64,000 nt of DNA from Phytophthora hibernalis (GCA_012656075.1 JAAKBF010000194.1:310001-374000); one strand, 5' to 3'; shown: positions 23,374-36,044, numbered from the stretch's first letter. Numbers and translations: made by a program. Notes: a model not told the origin generated them from the sequence alone.

Positions 23374-23685
23374 ATCTGCTGCAGCTACAGGACAAACGCC
23401 CTTTCGCGATCACATAACTGTACCCCAGTTACGCAAAAACGTTTCCTTTCAAAACAACGAGGCTACCTTAAAAAAACGGGGATACGTTTGGGGTACACCT
23501 TAAAAAGGGGATACGTTGGTTATCAATGCGTAGCGAAAAATACCCATTTCCAAATCCGTTTTCTGTCAATTTTGTGTCGCAAATGTACTACAGTGGCATT
23601 TGTATTAAATTTGAGCAAATAGTAGTTCTCTAGTAGTCTAAAATACTAAAACCCGAAATTTGGATGGGTACATGTATTTGGGCAC
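23374..23685. promoter_or_regulatory. Divergent promoter with an imperfect direct repeat
   Basis: 312 bases separate the channel gene (minus) and the CHL1 helicase (plus). CCTTAAAAA followed by GGGGATACGTT occurs twice, at about 23466-23488 and 23498-23516, differing by a two-base spacer. TACATGTA at 23669 lies 17 bases upstream of the helicase start. Regulatory function is inferred from position and repetition. Confidence 0.5.
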
Positions 23686-26524
23686 ATGGCGGAGGACATG
23701 GACGGCGAGTTCTTCTCGTTCCCGTACACGCCGTACTCCATCCAACTGGACCTGATGCGTCAGCTGTGGGAGACGCTGGAGCACGGCCATTGCGGCATCT
23801 TCGAGAGTCCTACAGGCACGGGCAAGTCCATCAGCCTCATCTGCGGAGCACTCACGTGGCTCACAAGACACACAGACGACTTCGGACTGCTGCAAGCGTC
23901 AGAAATTGTAGATAAAGTGGATGCAATTGATACGAAAGCAGATACACCCAAGAAAAGTGCAGAACTGAGTTGGCTGGACGACTTTGAGCAGCGGAAGGTG
24001 GATCGGGAGCTCAAGTATCGACAACAGATGGCCAAGGACGCGCTGGCTGGGATCGAGAAGCTCCGACTGGAGCCGGAGGCCACCACGAAGAAGCGCAAGA
24101 TGCGACATGCCTACAACCATCAAGAGCGGAAGCGGGTGCATCCTGGCAGCAGCAAAGTGAGCAAACAGGACGGAGAGGATGAACACTTGGTGGACGCCTA
24201 TGACAGCGATCGAGTGGGTCGCCAAACTAGTGATAGTGAAGAAGAGAGTGGTGGGGGTTCATTGGGAGTGAGAGGACGCTTTGGAGACGAGAAACCGGAG
24301 TTCGGAGTCGTGAAGGTCATCTACTGCAGTCGAACACACTCGCAGATCTCACAGTTTGTCAGGGAAATACGGAAGACGGTGTTTGCGAAGCATATCCGAG
24401 TGGTGTCTCTGGGCTCTCGCAAGAATCTGTGCACGAACCCAAATGTTACCAAGCTGAGCTCGGATTTGAGAATGACGGACAAGTGTCTGGATATGATGCA
24501 AGGCGGCAAGAGCAAGAACGGCAAGAAAGTCGGTAAATGTCCGTTCTACGAGAAGGAGCTGCTTGGCCACTACAAAATTATGCCCTCGTAAGTCTCGTGT
24601 GTTATGTCTTTTCGCTGCCTGAATGATTAACATTTACATTTCTACAGGCTGAAGTGCAGGATATTGAGGATCTGCACACGCTGGGTGAAGACATGTCGAC
24701 TTGCTCGTACTACGGCACTCGTGAGAGCATCCCGCTTGCTCAAATTGTCACGGTGCCGTATTCCATGCTACTGAGCAAAGATGCTCGAGAGACACTGGGC
24801 ATTGCACTGGAGGATAACATTGTCATCTTTGACGAGGCGCACAACATCATTGATGCAATCAACAACACATACAAGGTGGAAATTACCAGCAAGCAATTGG
24901 TCGTCGTGCGAAGAAGCCTATGGTCTTATTTCTCCAAGTATGAAAAACGGTTCAAGGGTAAGAACGCCTTCTACATCAAGCAGCTTTTGTCGATCTTGGA
25001 GTGCTTGACGAAATTCCTTCGCCAATTGAGCAAGTCTGCGTCGCCGGCGGGTGACGACGACGACGGCGCCACAGGAGCACAGATGATGACAATCAATGAT
25101 TTCTTGTTCAGTGCTCGGATAGACCACTTCAACATGTTCAAGATTCTGGAATATCTAAGTGAAAGCGGTCTGGCTAAGAAATTGATGGGGTTCGCTGAGT
25201 CAGCAAACGCTAGTACTCCTGCGGTAGCGCCGTCGCCGCAATCTGCTATAGATGATACAGACGAAGACTTCCAGAGCCGTCACATCTCACCACTCAGAAC
25301 AGTCGAGGCTTTACTAAAGGCCTTGACCAGTGCAGGCGGGGATGGCCGTATTCTTGCACAACCACATAATGTAAGCTCCGAAGCCCTGTTTCACGGTCTT
25401 TCACGCGATTTCTAACTGTTGTTTCTGTACCAGCCGAGCAAAGGTGCTGAAGGGTTGGTCAAGTTCATTTTGCTCAACCCAGTCATACACTTCCAAGAAA
25501 TCGTGAAAAGGCACGGAGTGTCATCCTCGCTGGAGGAACAATGCAGCCGGTGAGCAATGCGTATCAAGTATTTTTGGCAATGTTGTACGTAGTAGCTAAC
25601 TAACATTTCGCTGCTCGGTAGGTGTCTCAAGTGATCGACCAACTATTCTCTTCTATCCCAAAAGAGATCGATCTGTTCTCCTGCGGACACGTCATTCCCC
25701 CGAAAATCTGCTCGGATTCAGTCTTACGTCAGGTCCTTCACAGAAGCACCTCGAATTTACGTACTCTCGACGAGGCGATATGGAAGCGCTGGACGAGCTA
25801 GGGCGCATCTTACTGAACCTATCACGCATTGTTCCCGGTGGAGTTGTAGTATTTTTCCCTTCTTACCGCTTTGAAGAGAATGCAGTGCACAGATGGAAAA
25901 CCACAAAACAGTACGATCAGATTCAAGCGAAGAAGACCATTTTCAGCGAACCGAAGAAGTCCGATGAACTCGCGAATGTGTTAATGCAGTATTCTACAGC
26001 GTGCTCTCGAGATAACCGAGATGGAAGTGGTGCGGTGCTCCTGAGTGTGGTTGGTGGCAAAATGTCAGAGGGAATCAATTTCAGTGACGAATTAGCTCGG
26101 TGCGTTGTGATGGTGGGGATGCCTTATCCGAATGCTCGAGATGCTGAGCTAGTCGAGAAAATGGCTTTCTTAGACAAGAAACACTCAGGATCAGGACGCC
26201 AGTTCTACGAGAGTCTGTGCATGAAAGCGGTCAACCAGTCAATTGGTACGTACGATATCGATTTTCTTCTGCCACTTCCTGCATCTCAAGCATGGTCTCT
26301 TTGTACACATAATAGGAAGGTCTATTCGTCATCAAAATGACTACTCCACGATTCTGCTAGTTGACCATCGATACGCAAGCCCAGCCGTCAGCAGCCGCCT
26401 ACCAGAGTGGATTCAAAAGCGCGTTCAACCTTCATCATCAGCTCAGTCGTTTGGGCAGGTGTATTCGCAGCTCGTGCAATTCTATCGCGCAAAGGAAAGC
26501 CACTGTGCCCGACAAACCTTATAG
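23686..26524 (+). CDS. CHL1/DDX11-family Fe-S DEAH helicase
   Basis: Exons 23686-24587, 24648-25370, 25434-25549, 25622-26245 and 26316-26524 give about 858 residues. Visible elements in order: PYTPYSIQ (Q-like motif), FESPTGTGKSISLICG (Walker A), VIYCSRTHSQISQF (motif Ia), cysteine positions typical of the iron-sulphur domain (LCTNP, DKCLDM, GKCPFYE), FDEAHNIIDA (DEAH box), LAGGTMQP, VVFFPSYRFEE and GKMSEGINFSDELARCVVMV (motifs V/VI region). SRTHSQ, LGSRKNLCTNP and SSDLRMTDKCLDM place it in CHL1/DDX11 rather than XPD. The family unwinds forked DNA and supports sister-chromatid cohesion. Three one-base losses (A-runs 24574-24577 and 25506-25509, C-run 25697-25701) are needed to keep the frame; each sits in a homopolymer. 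Confidence 0.92.
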
Positions 26525-26562
26525 ACTGCGGCTTAAAGTTAGTCCTTTATCATTGGAACAAA

Positions 26563-28643
26563 CTACTGCGCAAGCTGTTTCTTGTATTCAGCGTGAATGA
26601 CTTGCTTCGCAATGCCCAGTACCCGACCCGCCAAAGATTCGTCATCGTAAGACCATTCCATGTGCACTTCCCACTCAGTAGATACTGACACTCCAACTGT
26701 TCGAAGCTTCAGCCAACGATCAATCTTCTCGATGGTAAGATGGCGAATCCACTTGGTAAGGCTGGCCTCTAACGCTTTCAGAAGTTCGTCCACCTTCGCT
26801 TGGGGTTGCTCCTCATTATCCTCCCCTTCATCGGCCGACTCCACTGCAGCTGAAAGTAGAAAAGATAGGGCTGACGCGGGGCGGGAACTTTTCTTCTTAA
26901 CCCGAGGCGAAGGCTCGAAAGGCTTCTTCCAAGAGTACGAGAAAAATAGTGAGTGTTTCTTCTTCTTCAAACGCCGTGCACCATTGCCACTTGACACAAG
27001 CATCAGCTTGCGCTTTGGCTCGGCAATCAGCATACCCTGTACATCCGATGGGTTGTTAAACATTGCCTTATGAATGCGTAACGGGATATCCCGGGCAGGT
27101 TCGATCGGAGTTCGCCCGGTAGGATTGACTCCTTTCACCGTCACGCTGGTGTCGACAGTTGGGTCCATTTTCAGCTGGTTCTGGATGTGTGTCTGCACAA
27201 ATGTTAGGTCGTCTGGGACTGTATAATCGAGAACGACCTGGCGTGGCGCCACGCGTGATACAAGCTGGACAATACTCTTAGTGTCCACTTCATCTCCACA
27301 AGGTTGGTAGTGTACCCCGCATTCCACGTTCACACCTAAGCGCTTGTTAACGCGCTTACGCTCAGGGTCTGCGTAGAGTAAATAGTTCACCGTGCCCGGT
27401 GTGCAATACTCTGACAGCACGATGAGGTTCTTCGGGTCGCTTGCAACCGCTTTAATCGCGCGCAGGGAATCGCCCTGAGAAATGTTGGCCGGTCCTGTGA
27501 ACAGCACGAACGGCCCAGGTTGCTGCAACCGTTTCCAATCGAACACCTGCAGGTCAGCAGCCTTCGGAGACTTCTCACGCAGTAAGTTTTGCACCGCAGG
27601 CGTGCACGTGCGCGACAGCAGAGGTAAGAACCGACTTGGATACTCCATGGCCGAGTCTGACAGGTAGATCGGACACCTCGCCGATTTCCCGGTAGCATCA
27701 TTCATTTGTTGCCAGTGCTCCAGCAGAATCGTAATCAGCTCATGGAAGTACCCGAGACGGTAAACAGGAATCACCACTTTGCCGTTCGAGCTGATACACT
27801 CCAGAATGACTTTCACAAGCTCTCTCTCCATGGCGCTCTGCGTCTCCGATACAGTCACAGCAAATGAGCTGCGTGTAATCAGAGCGCTCGGTTCCAATCG
27901 TGGGATCTGTGCCGGCAGCAGCACTCGGCCGCCCGTAAGGTTGAAGTCGTTTGCAAACAACACCGTCGTCGTGCCGATCTCCAAGTAAAAGCACAGCCGC
28001 CCGCCACATGGCCGGAATGGTAAGCTGTGACCTTGAGGTTCTCGTTCACAGTAACACAGGCCTTCAACGCAACAGCTTTGGCTTTCCTGAACGCCGAAGC
28101 GATGTCCTGAAGATCGTACGGAGCTGGCAGGCCGCTGCCTCCGTCCTTCACCTTCCCGTGGCATCCAGTCCTGCGCCATCAAACACTGTCAGCACTTGGA
28201 TAATATACAGATATTATCTGTGTACAGTCTTCTGTCCCTCACCAGTACTCAGCCAGCAGATGGGGCGCGATGGCCCGCGTGCCATGCGTCATGAGGACCG
28301 TTGGAGGCTGTTTCTGGCTCGGATCTTGCGCTACAGTGGGCGTTGCAGTCGTCCACGACACGCCGCACTTTTCAGCTACGTAAGGAAACATGTAGCACGC
28401 TCCGGGACGGTAATCTGGCACCAGAATGGCGTCTAAAGTTCCGCCATCGCGTTTCAGGAGGCCCTTCAGCTCGCGTCGGTACTGCGTCGCCACCGCCTCA
28501 AAGTCCTCGGCGCCTGCGTCCTCCCCAGAAAATAAGGACGTGTCTTTCGCCTCCCCGCAGCCCAGGAGCACCGTCGTGCCCGAGAGATCGTCACGCAGGC
28601 AGAAGGCCGCGCCATTCCCAAGCCGCTCCACTGAAAAGCTCAT
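26563..28643 (-). CDS. Metallo-beta-lactamase/beta-CASP protein with lost metal site (Integrator INTS9/INTS11-like)
   Basis: Exons 28643-28243 and 28170-26563 give about 669 residues. The overall path follows Integrator and CPSF nucleases: ILVPDYRPGACYMFPYVAEK, MTHGTRAIAPHLLAEYW, AYHSGHVAGG then CAFYLEIGTTTVLFANDFNL, then a beta-CASP-like segment with VVIPVYRLGYFHELITILLE, and a C-terminal WSYDDESLAGR tail like that of INTS11. The HxHxDH metal motif of active members is replaced by DYRPGA, and the late His motif region reads YQPCGDEVD. It is therefore probably catalytically dead, as INTS9 and CPSF100 are, and would act as the scaffold partner of an active nuclease in snRNA or mRNA 3' processing. 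One base is lost in the A/T-run 27987-27990. The stop lies 38 bases from the CHL1 stop. Confidence 0.78.
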
Positions 28644-28830
28644 TTTTGTGATTTTAGGTGTGGAGCGACAGATCAGAATCTGATAAAATCTGAGGAATAT
28701 GAGTATAGTTATGATGTCCTTGACAAGGACCCTTGTGGACGTATGTTGGTCCTCCATGAAACGTTTATGTCTAGTCAAGTTGTACCGTATGCTACCGGTA
28801 GCACTCCTTTTAATTGAGCAGGAAGCGCAG

Positions 28831-30724
28831 CTAGAACTTGCCAGCTTGAACAAGTCCGTCGAAATAGGCTGGCAGCTCGTCCGGTGGCAGGAACGTTTTC
28901 TCCATCGTAGCGCGTGTCTGGACCTCAACGAGACCTTCCTTCGTGAAGCGCCTGCCAATGACGACACGGTACGGATACCCGATAAGCTCTGACTCGGCCA
29001 GCTTGGAGCCCGGGCTTTCGCGCCAGCGGTCATCCAGCAACACGTCGTCCCTCACCAGGCCAGTCACCTTGCCAGAAGCTAGTTGCTCGGCGATGTCCCA
29101 CGCAGCTTGAGAAACGGTGTCTTCCTGCTTCTTGCCGCCGATGGACATGACGAGGACTTTGAACGGAGCGATCTCGGTGGGCCACGCGATACCACGGTCG
29201 TCGTGGGATGCCTCTACTGTTGCGGCCACTAGCCGACTAACCCCAAGGCCGTAGCAACCCATCTCGAGCGGGTGCTTCTTGTTCTTGGCGTCCGTGTACG
29301 TCGCACCGAATGGCTTCGAGTACTTTTGGCCCAGATAGAAAACATGACCCACCTCGATACCGCGCTTGTCCTCGAGCACTGCCGCGGCATCACCATTGCA
29401 ACGTGGACAGTGGTCGCCCGCCTGCGCCAAGCGGAAGTTACCCCACACAACATGGGTGTGCGGTCGGTGCTTCGATAGGGCCTTAATAACGGCACAAAGA
29501 GCCTCCGCCGCAGGGGTAGCGTGCTTGCCATGCTTCAGCGAGTCATCCATTAGCACGTGCAGCTCCGAATTCATGTAATATGATTCCAACAGCTCGGCGA
29601 TCGTCCATATGTTCTCAACCACTTTGCCTTCATCGCTGCCAATGAACGGCTTGGCTGCAAGCTCATTCACCTCCCTGTCGTGTCGAGCAAAGCAAAGAGC
29701 CCACCGGGGAAGAATCCCAACTACATCGTCCTCCACCTGCTCCTGAACCAGCTTAACCGAGAACCCGTGATCACGTGCTTTCTCCTGAAGTTCCATCAAA
29801 GTATCCCAGACGTTCTCCTCCTGTATAGTGCGAGACTCCTCCTTGAGCTGCGCAATGATGTCGCCAAGCTCTTCAGAGACCTCATTACTCGCCTTCTGCT
29901 TCGAAGCTGGCAACAGTCCCTGTGCCTTCTCCACATTCGCCGCATAGTCACACTGTGCCGACGAACACGACAGAATTGCATCTTCTCCGATATCCGCCAG
30001 CACATGGAACTCGTGCGAGAGGTTGCCTCCGATACTCCCTGAATCGGCCTCCACACGCTTGACCGGCAGCTTGAGTCTTGAGATCAAGATCTGGTTGTAC
30101 GCCGCAGTGACGTCCTGGTACGTCTGCAGAGCTCCCTCATACGATCCGTCAAAGGAGTACATGTCCTTCATCACGAACTCCCTGGCTCGCAGCAGGCCAA
30201 ATCTGGGTCGAATTTCGTCGCGAAACTTGCGGCCGATCTGGTACAATCTTAGCGACGCGTCTCCAGCACCCGCAGCTGAGTAATGTGACGCCACGAGACT
30301 CGTGACGCTCTCCTCGTGCGTGGGTCCGAGCACCAGCAGGTCTTTGCGGCGGTCCTCGAGCGTCATGAGCTCCGGGCCGCGGTTCTGCCAACGTCCTGAC
30401 TGCGTCCACAGCTCATGAGGCGTCAGCACTGCCAGGTCCACGCGGTTGCCACCGATCTTGTGCATCTCGTCGTCTATGATTGCCTCCAGTTTGGCCACGA
30501 CGCGGCGGCCCAGCGGCAGCAGCGCGAAGAGCCCGTGGCCACTTTTGCGCACGAAGCCGCCGCGCACCAGCAGCTGGTGGCTGGGCACAGCGGCGTCCGA
30601 CGGCGCCTCCTTTCCGTGGGCGCCCACAGCACGGAGCGCAAGGCGCAGGGGCGGTGCGCACCGCCGGAGACGACAACAGACGCCGCCCAGCCGACGCCAA
30701 GGAGCTGCGGCGTGCGGCCCACAT
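28831..30724 (-). CDS. Prolyl-tRNA synthetase, bacterial/organellar type
   Basis: This class II synthetase charges tRNA-Pro and is of the bacterial type usual for mitochondria. Visible parts: SHQLLVRGGFVRKSGHGLFA near the N-terminus, LGPTHEESVTSLVASHYS, motif 2 (RKFRDEIRPRFGLLRAREFV), KDMYSFD, an inserted editing-like segment, motif 3 (CYGLGVSRLVAATVEASHDD), and an anticodon-binding C-terminal part with ERRFTKEGLVEV-like residues near the end. The main frame has no ATG before the core. The ATG at 30724 opens MWAARRSSLASAGRRLLSSP, an Arg/Ser-rich sequence like a mitochondrial presequence, in a neighbouring frame. A one-base gain or two-base loss between about 30620 and 30690 would join them. 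I therefore placed the start at 30724. Confidence 0.9.
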
Positions 30725-31309
30725 TTTGAGCCGCAGAAAAGGCTTATCACAGGGTGTGGCGTACACCAGATTATTTACCAGTTGGGTTCGTTTTTTACGA
30801 TGGGTTCGTTTTCTGAAAAATGGGCTCGCTTCAACGAGTAAAAATTGGCACCGGAAACAAGACCTTCTCCGACCAAATTTCCTGTTGGAGCAACGCAAAT
30901 GCTGGTGACTCATCTGAGAAGAATACTGTGGTCAACGGCTACTCGTGTTCCGTCCTGCTGTCCCATTGCAGAGCAGTGTCGGGATTTCGTCAAGTGCGGC
31001 ATCGACACTCGCACGGTTTCAAGGCGTCAAGTCAAGTGCGCCTTGTACTGCCGACGGATAGGTAGGCGCAACTTGATCGCAAACTTAAACTTGCAAACGC
31101 ATCCAAGTCCTACGTCCAACGTACGCAAGAAAAAGTGTAGGCTGGATACTCATGGTCCATAATATCCTGTGCAAGCTCACTTACAGCTCCACCTCCTTTC
31201 TCTTCTCCGTCCCGTATTTCCCTGTTCTAATTAAAACCAGCTGGCGAACTTGATGTTGCGAAAAACAACAAGCAGGTGCCAAGTCCATAATAGTTTCTGC
31301 CGTCTATCG
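30725..31309. other. Divergent intergenic region
   Basis: This 585-base stretch lies between the prolyl-tRNA synthetase and the RasGEF-fusion gene. Near 30780-30815 the phrase GGGTTCGTTTT occurs twice in close tandem (TTGGGTTCGTTTTTTACGA and ATGGGTTCGTTTTCTGA). I see no gene; it should contain both promoters. Confidence 0.5.
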
Positions 31310-34300
31310 ATGGCTTCAGCCTGGCGCCGTACGCTGTCGCTCGATCCGTGGGGCCCGCCATCGCCTCCGCCACTTCTAGACGAGGCCGCACCCAAAGCCT
31401 CCAAGCGCTCGCACTTCTCGCGCCGCAGCACGCGCGCCCAGAGCCAAGCGAGAGCCGCCGCGCAACACGCAGAGCTGGAAGTAGAGGCGCTGGCGGACCA
31501 GCACGAGCGCGACAACCGTCGCAGCCTCCTGGCCGCCATGTTCGGCGGTCGTCGCCAGTCGCGCACGTCGCGCTCGTCGTCGGACGCGCCGCAGTCGCTC
31601 GTGCAACGAGAAAGGCCTTCCGCCTCGTACGTCACGGGTCGGACCCGCTGCTGAACGACGCGTTCTACGCCACGCAGGTGCAGGTGGGCAACTTCGTCAA
31701 GATGGGCTGGCTCACCAAGCAGGGCCACATGTGGAAGAGCTGGAAGATGCGCTTCTTCGTGCTCTTCTCGGACGGCACCTTCGCCTACTACAAGAACAAG
31801 GGTCGCAAGAAGATCAAGGGCTGCATGCAGCTCAATGACGGCGTCGTGTCTGTGCAGCACGTGGACGTCCGCGTGGCTGACAAGCCCTACGTGTTCCAGA
31901 TCGAGAAAGGCTTCTACAAGCTGCTGTGCTACTGCTGCAGTCAGTTTGAGGCTGAGTTATGGGTTGCTGCACTGCGCTCGGTGCGCAGAGTGGCCCCGCC
32001 CTGCTACGAGACGGATCTGACGGCCACCGAGGAGAAGGCGGGATCTAATGCAGTCACGAGACACTTGAACAAGATCTTCATCACGGACAAGCAGATCGCC
32101 AAGAGTTTGGTGCAGTTCAAGGTGAACGAGCACGACCATTCGTACGCAGCGATTCACAATTTTATTGTCGAGCTGGACGACGCGATCATTGATGGTCACC
32201 ACTTGGAGTTGTATCAGGACCCAGAGATTGAGCTGCTGCCTGGTAATGACCTGGTTCGGCTGATTCGGCGACATGTGGAAGATCGAGTGTTTATCCCGTT
32301 GTATGCGGAAGCGTACGCGAGCTTGGAGACGGACAAGGTTAAGACGAGACGCAGCAATTTAGAGAAAAATGTCAAGGTGCTGAGGCAGAAAACTCAGGCA
32401 GATTTCGGCATCTCGAAGGATTTATCGGTTTGCGACTGGAAACCGGCCATCAATGTGATCAATATGCTCGACTGCGTATCGCTCCCAACGCACAAGTTCG
32501 AGGTGATTTTATCAGCTGGAAAGGCCATTACGGAATCGATTGCAAAATATAACGGCGACCTGTTCGAGGTGTCAAATGAGACGTTGACGGCGGTTTTTCG
32601 GTGCGTGGTTACGATGTCGTCGCTGAGGGATCTACCGATTCTGCGAGCGCTTCTCAAGTACGGATACCAGCACCACCCAGCGTGCCAGAACAAAGCAAAC
32701 GTCGTTTCAGCTTTTCTCAATGCGATTAAGTGGGTGGAATGCTTCGAAACTGGCGATGAAAGCTATCAGTTTGACTCGTTAGCATTGGCAGGGTCTCGCG
32801 TATCGGTATCCATATCGACGAACGATATTGGCATTCAGTTTACCACCGATGGCAATGGTCGAGGGGCCATCGTATACAGTGTGCGAAAACAATCACAAGC
32901 AGCACTTAGCGCTTCAATCGTCCCTGGATTGTCGTTGATTGCCATCAACCACGAACCGGTTATCGGGATGCCTTTCGACAAGATTATCCAACGCGTGCGA
33001 ACTGCGGCACTACCGAAGCAACTCACTTTCATGACCGAGTTTTATTACTACCAACTTCTCTCGCTGGATTCGGAGATGTTTCGATACCTAATGTGTATTG
33101 CAGCTCGCCGTGGGGACTTAGATTCGGCTGCTTGGCTACGGTCGTCCACAGTGGAGCTCAATAGGCTTTGCTCGTGGGAAAAATCTCGAGGAAAACAAGT
33201 CTTTGGATTCATCCCTGTGTCTGGGAAGGGATCCCCACTTCACGCGGCAGTGCATAACGGGCAACTCTCGATGGTGAAGTATCTTATCTCAAGAGGAGCT
33301 GATACGAACTTGTGCAATCAGAAAGGAAGACGCCCACTTCATGTCGTTAAGCAGTCGATTGATATGGCGTTGATCATTGAGAGCCTTATTGATGCGGGGG
33401 CCGACATTGACATAGCGGAAAGACACGGTCTTACCCGCTAATGTTCATGTGCTCTAGAGCATCGCTTGAAGGTGCCGCGACACTTCTAGCACTTGGAGCA
33501 GATGTTCACCGTGTTGCATGGTCGAATGGATTTTCGGCTCTGGAGTTTGCAGTGAAGAGTGGACGAACAGAGCTGGTGGAGTTGTGTCTTTCAAAGGGAG
33601 CAAATCCAAATGCGCCTACGCTGGATGGAAGCACAAGTTTGCACATGGCTTCCGCTCTCCCCATGCTGATATAATCCTCCGGCTCCTACAGAGTGGTGCA
33701 AACCCCAATGTTCAGAACCGGTATGGGCAGACTCCGGCCACAGTCCTTCTTGCGTCTGCTCCTGGTGGAGATGGTGATGCCCGAATCCTGTGTCTAGAGA
33801 TTTTAACGTGTGCCGGGTGTCGGTTGGACAAACGCGATCTCTTTGGTCGCCAGGCTTCTCACCTGGCAAATATCTCGCGAGAATCTCCTGTCGTGGGACT
33901 ACTGCGAAAATTGGGATCGCTAAATCGAGCAGGCAATGACGGCGTTGATGACAACATCTTCGGTTGCTCATCTGTTGATTATAGCCATCGTATCGAGGTA
34001 GACAAGGCGGCAAGATATCTCGGATCTCAAATGCCGAACAATTCTTGGAATATCATGGGCAAGACAGACCACTTGTGCCCATCAACACTGTCGGGTCCAA
34101 TCGAGGATTTGATTCGCGAGTTAGTTGCAGGAACGGAAGTGGACTTGGTGGACGTAGTGGCTTTCGTGCTGTTCCTTGACAGCTTCTCAAGTCTGAACGA
34201 ATTGGTGGATCGGCTGAGCGAGCATGTCCGAAACGGGATTAAAAGTAAGTTTTTGTGTATGCTTGTCTGTTAAGGCTTCGCGCATCTAACGTGACTTGCT

Positions 34301-36044
34301 AATTTGTATTCTTTGTATAGGCCACGGACTTATCCGTCTCTTCATCATGGTCCTGCTTTTCAGAAAGACGGAAACTAAGGAAGTTGGCGATCTGTCTGAT
34401 CGTTTCTACAGCCTCATCAGTCACAACGTTGACGTCCCGAGGGAGGCGTTGGTACCACTTGTTGATGAGTATACCTCGCTTTACAGGGAATATTTCTCGT
34501 TGCGAGGAGCTGGGAACTACGCCACGAGCTATGAAAGGATTCCAGGAATGATGACTGAAATCTATGGCCCGGAATCGGGCATTGAGCTCGTATCCAACGA
34601 GGCATTTCCGATTCATTTGCACCGGTAAGTCGTGTGGTAGTTCATTGACTCTTTTGGCTCAACGACATGTCTGACCTTTGGCTTTCGGTCCTCTTTACTT
34701 TCGGTAATATCTCAGGTACATTGATGCAGAGCGGTGGGCTGAGCAGTGCACGCTTCTGACGCACGCAGTCTTTTGCCAGATTCCAGGTGGGATGCTTTCG
34801 TCTGTCTGCTCGCAATGAGATACATGTAGATGGTCGACTAAACTTTGTGTTTCTGTGATGCAGTCCAAGATTTGATCTTGACAGGCTCGAAAAGCAGCAC
34901 TCCGTTGAATTTACGAGTATCAAACGATGGTTTCAGCACGTACGTTCTGTTGTCGCTTCATATTTATGTGCAAAAGAGTACGACTTACTTACGGACTCTT
35001 TCCTGTGAATCATGTAGATCTCTGCGTACGTGATCAACGCTGTTCTTGTACAAAACTCCCCAGAAGAGCGTGCCGAAGTGATATCGTTTTACCTCAAGGT
35101 AAAGTGGATATTGGGCTTGTTAAATCTAAGTTGAGCTGCACGCTAAATTTTGGTTTCGAACTGTGATCAGGTCGCCGATTATTGCGTGTCGTTACACAAC
35201 CACGATACGCTAGCTTCGATCTTATACGCATTGCAATCTACTGCGGTGCAGCGGCTTAGAAAGTCGATCGACTGTGTACGCTATGAGCTGCTATGTTTGT
35301 TTCGTGGGCATTAAGTCAAGAATTCTGATTTAATGGTGCTTTGGTGGTACATTACAGCTAACCGCAGAAGCCAAGAAGATGATGAACGAAATGCAGCTAC
35401 TTTCTGACAAAGGTTGTCGTGAAATGAACCGGCTGATGCGCAAGACTGTCAACCCCAGTATGCCATATATCGGCTTGTACCTCCAGGTAGGGCTAGCTTT
35501 TTAAAGTACTCCTTTGCAACGAAAATGGCTGACTTTGTCCATGTTGAGTTAGGCCTTCGTCGGACTGAACGAGTTACCTGTCTTTGACAAAGAGGGTCAA
35601 ATCAATACGAGTCGGCTACGCAAAATGGGCGAGTTGGCTATGGAAATCTTGCACCGCCAGTCTGTTGCGTACACACTCCAAAACGACGATAGTATTGACG
35701 TGAGTTGCAGCTTTGTCATCGTAATCTTCAGCCGTTGATATCATTTCTGACCTACGTATGTTGCTCTTTTGCAGAAACTATTGCACGTTTCAATGCCGTA
35801 TCCGTCGGAGGAGAGTCGCTATGCTCGGTCATTGGAGGTCGAGCCGCGTGAAGCAGATGCGATCCCCTTGAGCGATCGCGGCTCGTGTGTTGTGATCGAT
35901 GACGACCTCGACCTTGAAAATGAAGTTCGTGAATCAATTGGCGGTGACGGAACCTTTGGATTCCGTCAGTGGATTAGGAAGCAGCAAGTGGTTCACCGCA
36001 ATCGCTCACGCTCTTCGCTGATAGCGTTGTACGAGTGGGTGTAG
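31310..36044 (+). CDS. PH-VPS9-PDZ-ankyrin-RasGEF multidomain signalling protein
   Basis: Nine exons (31310-34244, 34321-34624, 34716-34786, 34864-34943, 35018-35098, 35171-35275, 35358-35486, 35553-35699, 35775-36044) total 1,374 residues. In order: a PH domain (VKMGWLTKQGHMWKSWKMRF to QFEAELWVAALR); a helical VPS9-like region (PLYAEAYASLETDKVKTRR; LPTHKFEVILSAGKAITESI); a PDZ-like module (DIGIQFTTDGNGRGAIVYSV; LIAINHEPVIGMPFDKIIQ); at least five ankyrin repeats (GSPLHAAVHNGQLSMVKYLI); and a RasGEF domain with ISAYVINAVLVQNSPEERAE, VADYCVSLHNHDTLASILYA, LRKSID and PSMPYIGLYLQ. VPS9 domains activate Rab5-type and CDC25 domains Ras-type GTPases. One-base losses at 31636-31638, 33431-33433 and 33659-33662 split the first exon. 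The exon 4 donor (TAC|GTTCTG) is weak but is the only one in phase. Confidence 0.85.

Noticed and set aside
30650..30665. GGCGGTGCGCACCGCC palindrome as a regulatory site
   Set aside because: It is a perfect 16-base palindrome, but it lies in the coding sequence of the synthetase presequence in GC-rich DNA, where such matches arise easily.
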